Shown in pieces: positions 6,637 to 13,543 of a stretch of 14,659 nucleotides of DNA. The translations under genes and the position numbers were made by a program. The DNA comes from Planctomycetota bacterium (GTDB lineage: Bacteria > Planctomycetota > Phycisphaerae > Sedimentisphaerales > Anaerobacaceae). The notes under the pieces were generated by a model, which saw only the letters and a program-made list of their open reading frames with translations, ran no database searches and was not told the DNA's origin. How positions within the stretch are numbered: the stretch's first letter is position 1; each line of letters begins with the position of its first letter. The DNA is taken from positions 13,137 to 27,795 of the forward strand of contig JAFNGF010000086.1 in assembly GCA_017885385.1 (NCBI GenBank), read 5' to 3'.

Positions 6637-6659
6637 CGCGAGAATTTCAAGAAGAAGAA

Positions 6660-8099
6660 ATGGCAAGCGATTCAAAATTTCGCAGTTATGTAAGTCCGCT
6701 GGTTGAAAGGAACGCCTCAAAAGAGATGGCGGAGCTTTTCGGCGCCCAGAAAAAATTCAGCACCTGGCGAAGACTCTGGCTGGCTCTTGCCAAAGCACAA
6801 AAAAAGCTCGGTGCCAATATAAGACAAGGCCAGATAAAGCAGATGGCTCGGCACCTTGACGACATCGATTTCAAGAAGGCAGCCGAATACGAAGAAAGGT
6901 TCCGCCACGATATTGTCGCCCACATTCATACTTTTGCCGATGCTGCACCCAGAGCCGCACCGATCATCCATCTCGGCGCTACCAGCTGCGACATCAGCGA
7001 CAACGCCGATTTGATAATTATGAAAGAAGCGCTGCAACTTATCGCGGGCGAATTGGCGGCGGTGATAAATCTTCTGGGCAAGTTCGCAAAAGAGTATCGG
7101 GCGCTTCCAACTCTTTCCTTTACGCATTTTCAGCCGGCCCAGCTGACCACGGTCGGCAAAAGGGCGACGCTGTGGTGCTATGAGCTCGTGATGGACCTGC
7201 AGCAAATCGAGCACCTGCTACAGATACTGCCTTTTCGCGGAGTAAAGGGCACCACCGGAACGCAGGCGTCTTTTTTATCGCTTTTTGAGGGCGACCATAA
7301 AAAGGTCAAGCAGCTTGAGAAAACTATCGCCGCGGCGTTCGGATTCAAAAAGATTTGTCCCGTCACCGGGCAAACATATCAGCGAAAAATCGACACCCTT
7401 ATTACTAACGCCCTGGCATCGGTGGCACAGTCGGCTCACAAGATGTGCAATGACATCCGGCTTCTGGCGGGCCTAAAAGAGATTGAAGAGCCGTTTGAGG
7501 AATCGCAGGTCGGCTCCTCGGCGATGGCTTATAAAAGAAATCCGATGCGGGCAGAAAGAGCGACCGCCCTTAGCAGATTCGTCCTGAGCCTGGCAACCAG
7601 TCCGCCGATGACCGCCGCCGAGCAGTGGTTTGAAAGGACGCTCGACGATTCAGCCAATAGAAGGATGGTTATTCCGGAGGCGTTCCTGGCGGTTGACGGA
7701 ATTTTGCAGATTCTAATAAACCTAACCAGCGGACTTGTGGTTTATCCGCAGGTAATAGCGGTGCACGTTGCGGCGGAATTACCATTTATGGCTACCGAAA
7801 ATATCCTGATTGCAGCGGTCAAGGCCGGCGGCAATAGGCAGGAATTGCACAACAAAATAAGATTGCACTCTCAGGCGGCAGCAGCGCAGGTAAAGAATTT
7901 CGGTAAGCCAAACGATTTAATCGGCCGGCTTAAAGCCGACATCGCCTTCAGCAAGGTTGATTTTCAAAAGGTGTGCGACCCGACAAGCTACATCGGCCGA
8001 TCCGCCCGGCAGGTCGATGAATTCATAAGAAGTGTTGTGACGCCCATCATCAGAAAATACCACAGAGAACTTAGCAGAAAAGGTGACTTGCACGTCTAA
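6660..8099 (+). CDS. purB: Adenylosuccinate lyase (animal-type)
   Basis: Cleaves SAICAR and adenylosuccinate to fumarate plus AICAR or AMP in purine synthesis; a homotetramer of the fumarase/aspartase superfamily. It has 479 residues. It carries IIHLGATSCDISDN (102-115), THFQPAQ with His156 as a catalytic residue, and the flexible signature loop GSSAMAYKRNP (285-295), in which the usual Pro is Ala290. Long stretches such as FRGVKGTTGTQASF and WFERTLDDSANRR match the vertebrate ADSL type closely as I remember it, and the length is also close to the human enzyme (484). The E. coli and B. subtilis branches differ more. The start has only an AG-rich leader (GAAGAAGAAA). It follows the aldo/keto reductase gene by 23 bases and converges on the methyltransferase gene. 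Confidence 0.95.
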   Translation: MASDSKFRSYVSPLVERNASKEMAELFGAQKKFSTWRRLWLALAKAQKKLGANIRQGQIKQMARHLDDIDFKKAAEYEERFRHDIVAHIHTFADAAPRAAPIIHLGATSCDISDNADLIIMKEALQLIAGELAAVINLLGKFAKEYRALPTLSFTHFQPAQLTTVGKRATLWCYELVMDLQQIEHLLQILPFRGVKGTTGTQASFLSLFEGDHKKVKQLEKTIAAAFGFKKICPVTGQTYQRKIDTLITNALASVAQSAHKMCNDIRLLAGLKEIEEPFEESQVGSSAMAYKRNPMRAERATALSRFVLSLATSPPMTAAEQWFERTLDDSANRRMVIPEAFLAVDGILQILINLTSGLVVYPQVIAVHVAAELPFMATENILIAAVKAGGNRQELHNKIRLHSQAAAAQVKNFGKPNDLIGRLKADIAFSKVDFQKVCDPTSYIGRSARQVDEFIRSVVTPIIRKYHRELSRKGDLHV

Positions 8100-8144
8100 A
8101 ACCCTGCCTTACAGATTCGCAGCATGCTGTGTCTCTTGGAGGGA

Positions 8145-9278
8145 CTATCTCTTTTCAATTAAGAACAGAAACTCACGATGCGGTTGCTCCGAATCGCGTA
8201 TCCATTCGTTCGTCCATTTCATTTCAGCCATTACATTCTTCTTGTAGTCCACTTCTATAAAGTCCAGAATGGTGCCGCACTCGCAAAGCAATTCATTTAA
8301 TTCCTGGGCGGTTGCCCTGCCGCCGGAACTATACGATAGCAGAATCCATCGGGCGTTTGTGCTTTTGATTAAACGCTCAATAGCTTCCAGAGCTATGAAT
8401 TTTCCAGTACGATTCCTTCGGAATTCTTCAAACACAGAAGACGCCACCACATCTGATGTGTCTTCGCGTCGTTTGGCTTTGCCAAACAGCTTTGGTCTGT
8501 CGTTGAGGCATACTGTAGTCCACAGGTGATAATATGAAGCATATCTAACCCGTGAAGGCGGCATCTTTTGGTTATTGGAACCGTATGGCGGGTCAAAGTA
8601 TGCGAGGTCCGCGGAAACATCCTTCACCAAGTCAAAAATATCCCGCCGGAAAACTTTGTGCTCCTTCTCAGTCACAAACACATTGGGCGCCTTGAGAAAA
8701 AGTCTATTATAAGATCGCGGCGACCAATCCTGTAGATATGAGACAAAGTGCCCGAGTGTGCTGTCAACTTCATCGAGGGCAAGGATTAGGCCGGTAAGGG
8801 CTACGGCCTTATCAACTGCCGGCAAAGACAGTCGGTCAATCTCCTCTCTAATCGCATCGAGTTTTCTTGTGTTGTGAACCTGCCAGGGCTTTTTTAGCCC
8901 ATCTGTCTGAATGGCGCAACCTCCATTCGGCTGCCCACCATAATGCTCTGTAAACCAACCATCGATGGGTTTCACGGCATTAAGGTGTTCGATAAGCTCT
9001 TGATATTCGGCTCGCGTTTTTTTATTGAGAAGATAGCAGGTGCCGAACACTTCAGACCATACAGCAATATCGTTGGACAAAACCTGGTAGCCGCTTTTAG
9101 CAAGCGCCTGAGAAATCCGCGTTGTCCCCGAGAATCCGTCGAGGATGGTTTTGGCGTCCAGCTTCTTTATTAAGCGAAGTACGTAAGGAAGAAGTTTCAG
9201 TTTCGACCCCGCGTACTTCACGCCCTCGGTGGGAGGGGCGTCGGCAACAATGTCGTCAAATAGTCCCGTCGTTTGCAT
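8145..9278 (-). CDS. D12-class adenine-N6 DNA methyltransferase, no restriction partner
   Basis: Transfers a methyl group from S-adenosylmethionine to adenine in DNA. It has 377 residues. KYAGSKLKLLPYV (21-33) is the motif X type start, ILDGFSGTTRISQAL (45-59) the SAM-binding motif I, and DPPYGSNN (229-236) the catalytic motif IV. The order X-I-IV is that of the alpha/D12 (Dam, FokI and NlaIII) class, and FSGTTRISQAL plus SNDIAVWSEV resembles the FokI-like branch. No restriction endonuclease or specificity subunit is adjacent. It could be a solitary regulator or protection enzyme, or the remains of a restriction-modification pair. It converges on purB (45-base gap, no terminator seen) and is divergent from pyrE. 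The recognition site is not predictable. Confidence 0.85.
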   Translation of the reverse strand: MQTTGLFDDIVADAPPTEGVKYAGSKLKLLPYVLRLIKKLDAKTILDGFSGTTRISQALAKSGYQVLSNDIAVWSEVFGTCYLLNKKTRAEYQELIEHLNAVKPIDGWFTEHYGGQPNGGCAIQTDGLKKPWQVHNTRKLDAIREEIDRLSLPAVDKAVALTGLILALDEVDSTLGHFVSYLQDWSPRSYNRLFLKAPNVFVTEKEHKVFRRDIFDLVKDVSADLAYFDPPYGSNNQKMPPSRVRYASYYHLWTTVCLNDRPKLFGKAKRREDTSDVVASSVFEEFRRNRTGKFIALEAIERLIKSTNARWILLSYSSGGRATAQELNELLCECGTILDFIEVDYKKNVMAEMKWTNEWIRDSEQPHREFLFLIEKR

Positions 9279-9445
9279 ACTTATGACAACCCCGCCTTCT
9301 TTTTAATAATAGGTTTTTTCCATCGAGAGAACAACATCTTTTTCCGAATAGAATTCAAATCAAAAGCAGCATTAAGAAGGGGTTTTTCACAAGGCAGTAG
9401 TTTGTTTTGAAAAATCGGCTGGACAATGTTAAGCTTCGTATATGT

Positions 9446-9536
9446 TTGTCATTCTGAGGCGAAGCCGAAGAATCTCGCCTTCGGCCGACAAGTCTCACTC
9501 TCAAGGCCAGATGCTTCGCTTTGCTCAGCATGACAA
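9446..9536. repeat. 91-bp dispersed repeat with TTGTCATTCTGAG ends
   Basis: The ends TTGTCATTCTGAG (9446-9458) and CTCAGCATGACAA (9524-9536) are inverted with one mismatch. The inside carries GCGAAGCCGAAGAATCT and, inverted, AGATGCTTCGC. Repeats with these ends are widespread in unrelated bacterial genomes. It occupies the promoter region of pyrE and ends 50 bases before its start. In the rest of the 308-base gap 9279-9586 I see only a weak inverted repeat (9295-9307 with 9371-9380). Confidence 0.75.
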
Positions 9537-9586
9537 TAGTAAGGTATTCCTGTCAATGCCGTGCCATAGTTGAGAAGGGCTTAAGA

Positions 9587-10117
9587 ATGAATCGAACCGA
9601 ACTGATAAAACGCATCAAAGAAACCGCCTACCTGGAGGGCGATTTTATCCTGCGTAGCGGCAAGCGCAGCAAATACTATCTTGATAAATATCTTTTTGAA
9701 ACCTGCCCGGACATACTGCGGGCTTTGGGCAAAGAATTCGCCAAACATGTCACGGGCGATGTCACTTTGATAGCCGGGGCGGAGCTTGGCGGCGTAGCGC
9801 TGGCTGCGGCCACTGCCATGCAGACCGGCAAGAGCTGGATAATTGTTCGCCAGAGCAGAAAAGATCACGGCACCGGCAAATTGATCGAGGGCGTGCTGAA
9901 GCCCGGCGACGTGGTTCTTCTGGTAGAGGATATTGCCACGACTGGCGGTCAGGTGCTGGAGGCCGCCAAAGTCATCACCGAAGCAGGGGCGAAAATAAAA
10001 AAGATCGTCTGCGTAATCGACCGCAGGCAGGGAGCAGCAGAAAATATCACCCAGGCCGGCTACAAATTTGAAGCCATCCTTACCAAAGACGACCTCGGAA
10101 TAAAAGACGAAAACTGA
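9587..10117 (+). CDS. pyrE: Orotate phosphoribosyltransferase
   Basis: Joins orotate and PRPP to give orotidine monophosphate in pyrimidine synthesis; a cytoplasmic dimer. From ATG 9587 it has 176 residues. IAGAELGGVALAAA (about 62-75) and the flexible loop VRQSRKDHGTG are typical. The PRPP-binding motif VEDIATTGGQVLEA is complete. The frame is open to a TTG at 9521, but that segment lies partly inside the dispersed repeat, so ATG 9587 with AGAAGGG at 9573-9579 is chosen. It is a short member of the family (E. coli has 213). The usual neighbours (pyrF and others) are absent, so it seems to be a single-gene unit, perhaps co-transcribed with nothing downstream. Confidence 0.92.
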   Translation: MNRTELIKRIKETAYLEGDFILRSGKRSKYYLDKYLFETCPDILRALGKEFAKHVTGDVTLIAGAELGGVALAAATAMQTGKSWIIVRQSRKDHGTGKLIEGVLKPGDVVLLVEDIATTGGQVLEAAKVITEAGAKIKKIVCVIDRRQGAAENITQAGYKFEAILTKDDLGIKDEN

Positions 10118-10270
10118 TGAAGTCGATGCAGGCTAACCAGCTCTAAAAGGGTTGCTACACTTATATAGAGCCAAGTCCTTTATCGGGCTGAGGTTATAGT
10201 GGACAACGCCACAGTCAGTTTGCTGGCTTCCAGTTATTAGGAATGACTTTTCTTGGGGATTCTCCAAAAA

Positions 10271-10299
10271 TTGCCTTTGATTTTGGGCGATAATATTAT
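10271..10299 (+). promoter_or_regulatory. Housekeeping-type promoter of the toxin-antitoxin operon
   Basis: TTGCCT (10271-10276) and TATTAT (10294-10299) are separated by 17 bases and match the sigma-70 consensus at 4/6 and 5/6. The predicted transcript start (about 10306) falls inside the inverted repeat listed as operator. Confidence 0.55.
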
Positions 10300-10302
10300 A
10301 TA

Positions 10303-10337
10303 GTAATGTGTAGTGATTGTCAACACATTAGCATTAC
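10303..10337 (+). promoter_or_regulatory. Putative antitoxin operator
   Basis: TAATGTGT (10304-10311) and ACACATTA (10323-10330) are perfect inverted arms 11 bases apart. An overlapping pair GTAATG/CATTAC (10303-10308, 10332-10337) uses the same DNA. It covers the predicted start of transcription and fits autorepression by the antitoxin-toxin complex. Confidence 0.6.
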
Positions 10338-10357
10338 AATTGACCGGAGACAAATAT

Positions 10358-10618
10358 ATGCCCAAATCTGCAATAGTTCAGGCCAGAATCGATGCACAGA
10401 CTAAGTCCCGGGCAAAAGAGATACTGGACAGCCTGGGTATCTCCCTGTCGAAAGCAATTTCGTTGTACCTCAGACAGATCGTTTACTGCCGAGGCATCCC
10501 GTTCCGGATAAGAATCCCCAACAAGCTCACAGCAGAGACGCTTTCCAAATCTGAGCAGGGACGTGGAGTTCATAAAGTCTCCAACGCCGATGAACTGCTG
10601 GCGGAGTTAGACGATTGA
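10358..10618 (+). CDS. dinJ: RelB/DinJ-family antitoxin
   Basis: Antitoxin that binds and neutralises the neighbouring YafQ-type ribonuclease and represses its own operon through an N-terminal ribbon-helix-helix. It has 86 residues, exactly the length of E. coli DinJ. VQARIDAQTKSRAKEILDSLGISLSKAI is the ribbon-helix-helix (about 7-34). PFRIRIPNKLT and the acidic end resemble the toxin-wrapping part. GGAG at 10346-10349 lies 8 bases before ATG 10358; the open frame extends to 10313 through the operator and is not used. The stop overlaps the toxin start by 4 bases (TTGA), as expected for a coupled pair. Confidence 0.9.
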   Translation: MPKSAIVQARIDAQTKSRAKEILDSLGISLSKAISLYLRQIVYCRGIPFRIRIPNKLTAETLSKSEQGRGVHKVSNADELLAELDD

Positions 10619-10881
10619 ACGTCTTCTACACTACCCAATTCAAGAAAGACTACAAGCGGGTCAGGAAGCAAGGTAAAGACCTTAGCGTGTTGGAGGAAGT
10701 CATTCGCACACTTTGCCGGGGAGAAAAACTGGCAACCAGACATAAGGTCCATCGGTTATCTGGACGCTGGAACAGGCACCGTCAGTGTCATATTCATGCT
10801 GACTGGCTGCTAATCTACCGGCTTGAAGGAGACGCGCTATACTTTGAAAGGACCGGCTCACATTCCGAATTGTTTGAGTGA
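10615..10881 (+). CDS. yafQ: YafQ-family mRNA interferase toxin
   Basis: RelE-superfamily ribonuclease that cuts mRNA on the ribosome. It has 88 residues. All four residues known to matter in E. coli YafQ (H50, H63, D67, H87) have counterparts at a constant offset of four: H46, H59, D63 and H83. DWLLIYRL and the C-terminal FERTGSHSELF are strongly conserved, so the toxin should be active. It starts with TTG 10615 overlapping the antitoxin stop, with GGAG at 10603-10606 as ribosome site. A weak start codon would keep toxin below antitoxin. It converges on the apiosidase-like gene across 35 bases. Confidence 0.9.
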   Translation: MNVFYTTQFKKDYKRVRKQGKDLSVLEEVIRTLCRGEKLATRHKVHRLSGRWNRHRQCHIHADWLLIYRLEGDALYFERTGSHSELFE

Positions 10882-10916
10882 TCCGGAGTGATGGAGAAAG
10901 ATGTCGGGGCGGGAAT

Positions 10917-12197
10917 TTAGCCGGCGGGTGCTTCAAGTATTAGCAGAGCGTCTTCCCATCCATCGGGCGTTGAAAAGGACTCGATGCCGGTATTTGAAAG
11001 GCTGCCGGCGGGAATAGAATTGCCGGTTCTCGGATCAATCCAAAGCGCATTCACTTTGCCTGCCGCGGTAAGTCTATTCATATTGATCGAAAAGGATGCC
11101 TTGCCGGCTAAATACACCATAATCCACTTGCCGTCTTTATGACGGGCTGCGAGGTTCAGCACCTGCCCGGCGGTTTGGCCGCCGCTTGCAAAAATCGACT
11201 GGTCCGGAACAAGATACCACCACTCGTTTCGGCCCAAAAATATCTTCTTGAGGACGCCCATTTGAACGGCGCCGGGCGCATCCAGGGCCTTTTTCCAGGT
11301 AGGCAGCACACGCCAGCTGTCGTTGTGCCCGTAGGTGTGATGGCCGCCGGCCAGATATGAATAATACGCCTGTCTGCGAATCCATAGAGGCGTTACGTCG
11401 AATCCATACTCGGTGCCTGCCTCGTATGCGCCTTCAGCCATCAAAACGGGCTTAACGGGCTTGAGATTGTAATCCTTTGTCACCATAGGATAGATTAGCT
11501 CAACGGCCTTCCACGTTTGCATTCCGTTGAAATCCAGCCATTTTTCATCGTGAATAAAGCTGGATGAATATGGTGCAGGATCGGGCTTGAAGGTAATAAG
11601 ATGGAGACCTCCATCTCGTTCGTGAAGACCCGCCGCCAGCTCTCGAAGGACCGGGACAAACTCCTGCTTGGCCTCGGGCGTCATTGACCAGACAATGTTG
11701 GGCATGTTTTTGTAGCGCTGAGCCAACCATTTAGCCCACGCGCGGGCGTTGTCTACGGTTATGTACTTGCGATAGCGTTGATGATAAAGAGTCACCGAAA
11801 GGACGACATTGTTGTCACGGGCTATCTGGATAACAGAGTCCACATTCTTGAAATAGGCCTCGTTTGGCGTGAGGGGATCGTTATTAATCCAGGGTTTTTC
11901 CCCGTACACATTGGGTTTTGTGCCGTCGCCGACGCCCATGAGCATCGCCTGAACAAAGGCAAACCCCTTGCTTTTTGCGTTTTCCAGGATTGTCCTGGCA
12001 TCCTCCAGAGTGTATTCGCGAAAGATTTGCCATTGGGTAATGCCTAGCCAGAAGACGGGACTGCCGTTTTGGTCCACAAAATACCTGGCATTCTCACTTA
12101 CCTTAACAGGATAAACCGGTTGCTCCGCTGGGGCACCTGCCGCAAATATCAATAAGGCTAATGCCGATAAACCGAATCTTTTAATTGTGGTTTTCAT
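10917..12197 (-). CDS. Secreted apiosidase-like glycoside hydrolase (DUF4038)
   Basis: A 426-residue exported protein. Residues 1-24 are a Sec signal peptide (hydrophobic 9-20, cleavage probably after GAPA). Residues about 30-320 match the DUF4038/GH140-like TIM barrel: SPVFWLGITQW, NIVWSMTPEA (167-176), VLMAEGAYEAG with Glu255 and Glu259, and GGHHTYGH (284-291). Residues about 330-424 resemble the small C-terminal beta domain often called collagen-binding. GH140 members remove apiose from plant rhamnogalacturonan II. Here the Asp after NIVW that is usual in the family is not evident, so the substrate and even activity are uncertain. The start overlaps the end of coaB by 17 bases and its ribosome site (AAGGAG) lies inside coaB, so it is translated from the same mRNA, which is odd for a secreted glycosidase. 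Confidence 0.82.
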   Translation of the reverse strand: MKTTIKRFGLSALALLIFAAGAPAEQPVYPVKVSENARYFVDQNGSPVFWLGITQWQIFREYTLEDARTILENAKSKGFAFVQAMLMGVGDGTKPNVYGEKPWINNDPLTPNEAYFKNVDSVIQIARDNNVVLSVTLYHQRYRKYITVDNARAWAKWLAQRYKNMPNIVWSMTPEAKQEFVPVLRELAAGLHERDGGLHLITFKPDPAPYSSSFIHDEKWLDFNGMQTWKAVELIYPMVTKDYNLKPVKPVLMAEGAYEAGTEYGFDVTPLWIRRQAYYSYLAGGHHTYGHNDSWRVLPTWKKALDAPGAVQMGVLKKIFLGRNEWWYLVPDQSIFASGGQTAGQVLNLAARHKDGKWIMVYLAGKASFSINMNRLTAAGKVNALWIDPRTGNSIPAGSLSNTGIESFSTPDGWEDALLILEAPAG

Positions 12198-12828
12198 TCT
12201 TCTTATCTCCTTCCATCAGCGAGATGATTTTCCTGGCGAGTACGGTCTTGCTTGCTTTCGCAAGTTTTAGCCATTTTCGCTCCGGCGTTTTTATTTGGAT
12301 GGTAATCTTGTCTGCGCCGATCGCAGTGGTGGTATTGGCGATTATCATATCCAGGCGTTTTTCCTTGAGCTTTTTTTCCGCCCGGTTGCGTAGAGCTTTG
12401 TCTTCCAGGGCAAAGCCGATAATAATTTGCCCTTTCTTCTTGTGGTTTCCAGCCCATTTGGCGATGTCGGGCGTGGGTGTTAACTTGATGGTCAGGGTCT
12501 TGTTTTCTCTTTTGGTTTTGGTTTTAGCCGGCCGCGCCGGCGTATAGTCGGCCACCGCCGCAGCCATAATCAGGCAGTCACAGCGTGGAAAGTATTTCTT
12601 CACCGCGTCGAACATCTCAGAGGCAGTTTCAACGGGGATAATCCGCATTTCTGTTTTTTGATTTTTGATTTTTGATTTTTCAAGAGTCGTTACGAGTGTC
12701 ACTTTGTGCCCGGCAATAAATGCCGCGCGGGCAAGGGCGTAGCCCATTTTGCCGGTGCTCGCGTTGGAAATGAATCGTACCGGGTCGATGTATTCCCGTG
12801 TGCCGCCCGCTGTGATTAGAATTCGCAT
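12181..12828 (-). CDS. coaB: Phosphopantothenate-cysteine ligase, separate CoaB
   Basis: Joins 4'-phosphopantothenate and cysteine in coenzyme A synthesis, using a nucleotide triphosphate. It has 215 residues, equal to the CoaB half of fused CoaBC. ITAGGTREYIDPVRFISNASTGKMG is the start block (split here for length: ITAGGTREYIDP then VRFISNAST). MAAAVADY (about 88-95), TIKLTPTPDI and GFALED follow. In most bacteria this is the C-terminal half of CoaBC; here it starts with its own ATG 12828, 55 bases after coaC and in another frame. No Shine-Dalgarno is seen. A heptamer array (12654-12681) encodes the residues after TLVTTLE, in a surface-linker position. Downstream overlap with the apiosidase-like gene is 17 bases. 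Confidence 0.9.
   Translation of the reverse strand: MRILITAGGTREYIDPVRFISNASTGKMGYALARAAFIAGHKVTLVTTLEKSKIKNQKTEMRIIPVETASEMFDAVKKYFPRCDCLIMAAAVADYTPARPAKTKTKRENKTLTIKLTPTPDIAKWAGNHKKKGQIIIGFALEDKALRNRAEKKLKEKRLDMIIANTTTAIGADKITIQIKTPERKWLKLAKASKTVLARKIISLMEGDKKNENHN
12654..12681. repeat. Heptamer array inside coaB
   Basis: Four tandem 7-base units on the plus strand: TTTTTTG, ATTTTTG, ATTTTTG, ATTTTTC. They are translated on the minus strand as a Lys-rich stretch (KSKIKNQK). A gain or loss of one unit would shift the coaB frame. Confidence 0.7.
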
Positions 12829-12837
12829 ATTTTTTTC

Positions 12838-12916
12838 TACCGCCGAGTTCGCTGAGGGCGCAGAGATTCTGAATCATATTTGTTTATTCTCTGCGTTCTT
12901 TGCGTTCTCCGCGGTT
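12838..12916. repeat. 79-bp inverted repeat at the coaC/coaB junction
   Basis: Left arm 12838-12866 (ends GGGCGCAGAGA) and right arm 12888-12916 (begins TCTCTGCGTTC) are inverted copies, 21 of 29 positions complementary, with a 21-base centre. The right arm encodes the last coaC codons, and the coaC stop codon (12884-12886) lies in the centre. Similar CTCTGCG-type repeats are common in many bacterial genomes. Confidence 0.65.
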
Positions 12917-13543
12917 GAACTCTGAGGCGATTTTCTCGATCGCCTGCAAAATGTCCTGCGGCTCAGCCATTCTGCCGATGGCTTCGGTCCCGCAGGCAAG
13001 CCGCCCTTTAACCGGGCCTATCAGCTCGTAGCCCATTTCTTTGAGGATCTCGACATTTCGCTGCACAGCGGGATTCTCCCACATATTGTTATTCATCGCA
13101 GGAGCTAAAAGTTTGGGCTTGGCCCAGCAGGCACAGAGCGTGGTACTGAGCAAATCGTCGCAGATGCCGTTTGCGATTTTGCCTATGATGTTGGCGGTTG
13201 CCGGCGCCACCACGACAAGCTCGGCCCAGTCGACCAGACTAATATGCACAGAACCCCGCGTAAAACGCGGGGCTAAATATTTAGCCCCCGGTTTCACTGG
13301 GGGTTTGTCCGGTCGCAAATCGCAAATTGTAAATTGCGTATCGCTTGGGTTCCACAAACTGGTATAGACTGCCGAGCCGGTCACGGCTTCGAAGCTCTTG
13401 GGGCCAACAAGCCGACAGGCGTTTTCGGTCATGACGGTGGTTACTTTTGCGCCGCCGGCGGTCAGCCTGCTGGCCAGTTCGACCGCCTTGTACGCAGCAA
13501 CCCCGCCGGTGACTCCGAGCAGGATAGATAGATTCTCAATCAT
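12884..13543 (-). CDS. coaC: Phosphopantothenoylcysteine decarboxylase, separate CoaC with an in-frame insert
   Basis: FMN-dependent flavoprotein that decarboxylates phosphopantothenoylcysteine to phosphopantetheine. It has 219 residues. GVTGGVAAYKA (10-20) binds FMN. The catalytic residues are present: His100 in VHISLVDWAE, Asn151 in PAMNNNMW (148-155), and Cys184 in RLACGTEAIGRM. Their mutual spacing agrees with E. coli CoaBC (H75, N125, C158). However, the distance from the N-terminus to the catalytic His is about 25 residues longer: residues 68-97 are an insert encoded by a heptamer array (68-77) and two palindromes (80-97). The C-terminal residues come from the junction repeat. The start overlaps rpoZ by 8 bases with no clear Shine-Dalgarno, suggesting coupling. 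Confidence 0.9.
   Translation of the reverse strand: MIENLSILLGVTGGVAAYKAVELASRLTAGGAKVTTVMTENACRLVGPKSFEAVTGSAVYTSLWNPSDTQFTICDLRPDKPPVKPGAKYLAPRFTRGSVHISLVDWAELVVVAPATANIIGKIANGICDDLLSTTLCACWAKPKLLAPAMNNNMWENPAVQRNVEILKEMGYELIGPVKGRLACGTEAIGRMAEPQDILQAIEKIASEFNRGERKERRE
13254..13306. repeat. CTAAATAT-tailed hairpins, copies 2 and 3, tail to tail inside coaC
   Basis: CCCCGCG (13254-13260), TAAAA, CGCGGGG (13266-13272), then CTAAATAT, form one element. It runs directly into an inverted second one: ATTTAG then CCCCC (13285-13289) to GGGGG (13299-13303) with an 8-bp stem including one G-T pair. The two tails overlap in a central CTAAATATTTAG palindrome. The 53 bases encode residues 80-97 of CoaC in frame. 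Confidence 0.75.
13314..13341. repeat. Heptamer array inside coaC
   Basis: Four tandem 7-base units on the plus strand: CGCAAAT, CGCAAAT, TGTAAAT, TGCGTAT. It encodes residues 68-77 and lies next to the hairpin pair, forming one composite insert. Confidence 0.65.

Noticed and set aside
9521..9586. Upstream TTG start for pyrE
   Set aside because: It begins inside a dispersed repeat; the conserved family start and a ribosome site favour ATG 9587.
10138..10172. GCTCTAAAAG, whose complement resembles the type II CRISPR repeat start (CTTTTAGAGC)
   Set aside because: A single occurrence with no repeats, spacers or cas genes, and only about ten bases in common.
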